This document shows positions 63,050 through 64,000 of a stretch of 64,000 nucleotides of DNA, piece after piece. Numbering within the stretch: the first letter of the stretch is position 1; each line of letters begins with the position of its first letter. The notes beneath the pieces were generated by a model. It was not told the origin of the DNA and made no database searches. It saw only the letters and a program-made list of their open reading frames with translations. A program made the position numbers and the translations under genes. Source of the stretch: an uncultured Bacteroidales bacterium (GTDB lineage: Bacteria; Bacteroidota; Bacteroidia; Bacteroidales; FEN-979); NCBI GenBank assembly GCA_903926565.1, contig CAIYJU010000210.1, positions 1-64,000 of the forward strand, given 5' to 3'.

Positions 63050-64000
63050 GTGATATACAAGGCTATAGGATTAATGTCGGGCACCAGTCTTGACGGACTC
63101 GATCTTGCTTTCTGTGAATTCAATAATGATAACGAACGCTGGACATACCGGATTCTGTGTGCCGAAACTGTTCCTTACACCCCACACTGGACAACGGTAT
63201 TATCAACACTTGAATCCGGGAGTGCCCTGGATTTTGTTACGGCCGATGTAGAATACGGACACCTTATCGGAGGAGTGACAAACGACTTTATCAAACGAAA
63301 CAGCCTGGTTCCGGATTTTATCGCATCGCATGGTCATACCATCTTTCACCAGCCAAACCAAAGGATCACAAGTCAGATCGGCCGCGGATCGGCAATTGCT
63401 GCTGAGACCGGATTTCATGTCATTTGTGATTTCCGTTCACTGGATGTTGCACTGGGTGGACAGGGAGCGCCGCTTGTTCCCATCGGGGACCTGCTGTTGT
63501 TCAATGGATTTGATTTCTGCCTGAATATCGGCGGTTTTGCAAATATTTCCCATCAGGTTGGGGATAAACGCATTGCATACGACATTTGTCCTGCCAATAT
63601 TGTGATGAACCGACTTGCAATGGAGATGGGTTATGACTATGATCCCGGAGGCAAGTTGGCAGCAGGAGGCACGATCAACCAAAAACTACTTGACGATCTG
63701 AATGTCCTGCCCTATTATGCAAAAACCCCTCCCAAATCACTTGGCAAAGAGTGGGTTTTGGAGAACATATTTCCGTTGCTGAAACAATCATCCCAGCCTG
63801 TGGCAGACAAGCTTACTACTGTTTGCGAACACATTGCCATGCAGGTTGCAGCCGCCACAAATTTACAAACACCGGCAAAAATCCTCATTACCGGTGGCGG
63901 GGCATTTAATGACTATCTGATCAGCCGGATTCGCCATCATTCGGTTCACCATCTCATCATCCCCGATGCGCTTACCATTAATTTCAAGGAAGCATTGATC
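63050..64000 (+). CDS. anmK: anhydro-N-acetylmuramic acid kinase (3'-truncated by the window edge)
   Basis: 317 residues from a GTG start at 63050 (VIYKAIGLMSGTSLDGLDLAF); the frame runs off the end at 64000. Recycles 1,6-anhydro-MurNAc into MurNAc-6-P with ATP in peptidoglycan turnover. The N-terminal phosphate loop GLMSGTSLDGLDLA is characteristic, followed by the conserved SHGHTIFHQP, GGQGAPLVPIGDLLLF and LNIGGFANIS (about 85-170), and ITGGGAFNDYLI near the visible end. About 40-50 residues are presumably missing. It follows murF closely and likely shares its transcript, a sensible pairing for wall metabolism. Confidence 0.93.
   Translation, partial: MIYKAIGLMSGTSLDGLDLAFCEFNNDNERWTYRILCAETVPYTPHWTTVLSTLESGSALDFVTADVEYGHLIGGVTNDFIKRNSLVPDFIASHGHTIFHQPNQRITSQIGRGSAIAAETGFHVICDFRSLDVALGGQGAPLVPIGDLLLFNGFDFCLNIGGFANISHQVGDKRIAYDICPANIVMNRLAMEMGYDYDPGGKLAAGGTINQKLLDDLNVLPYYAKTPPKSLGKEWVLENIFPLLKQSSQPVADKLTTVCEHIAMQVAAATNLQTPAKILITGGGAFNDYLISRIRHHSVHHLIIPDALTINFKEALI

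Overview
The window is a chromosomal segment of a Bacteroidota bacterium, most likely in or near the Bacteroidales; nothing visible fixes a genus. Four things point there. There is a large set of type IX secretion/gliding genes (two PorU sortases, PorV, PorP/SprF, GldJ, a plug-domain protein and a type B cargo protein). The order rpsF-rpsR-rplI lacks ssb. There is a TamL-like lipidated Omp85. Many promoters carry the phylum-specific -7 element TAnnTTTG, some with a TTTG -33 element 19-20 bp upstream.

Layout. 0-3.3 kb: small secreted or membrane proteins of unknown role and two long non-coding stretches. 3.4-8.2 kb: rimP-nusA-infB behind a textbook promoter and a leader hairpin. 8.2-12.3 kb (minus): spoT-fur-purA, a ppGpp/purine cluster. 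12.4-17.8 kb: a T9SS type B cargo protein, lepA and a beta-barrel protein. 17.8-23.5 kb (minus): deacetylase-FemAB pair, then upp, an orphan FtsX/MacB permease and a RecD-like helicase. 23.6-27.2 kb: dnaX, a PfkB sugar kinase, a CoA-binding protein and tRNA-Val.

27.2-39.3 kb is the accessory region. It holds an AbiEii-type toxin-antitoxin pair whose nucleotidyltransferase has lost its catalytic half, a sensor-like lipoprotein with an NCS2 nucleobase permease, a DUF4143 ATPase behind a repeat operator, several orphan genes, and a tyrosine recombinase stump. Within it, 34.5-38.8 kb is an A/T-rich three-gene cassette: a 266-residue protein with a gasdermin-like pattern, a cytoplasmic HETTH metallopeptidase, and an MBL-fold hydrolase. 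I consider this the best candidate for an undescribed system, possibly protease-activated cell death or anti-phage defence.

39.3-64 kb returns to core genes: a collagen-motif lipoprotein, an OmpR-type two-component system, tamL, a T9SS plug protein, a SpoU methyltransferase, ribosomal proteins S6/S18/L9, a polytopic membrane protein, ispF, then the T9SS block porV-porU2-porU1 (minus) and porP-gldJ (plus), followed by murF and a truncated anmK running off the end.

Two DNA-level oddities cut across the map. One 13-bp motif (ACCCTGACGGGGT, repeated every 18 bp) sits in frame inside two unrelated genes, in opposite coding orientations, and so encodes different peptides. In two places an intrinsic terminator abuts the start codon of the next gene.
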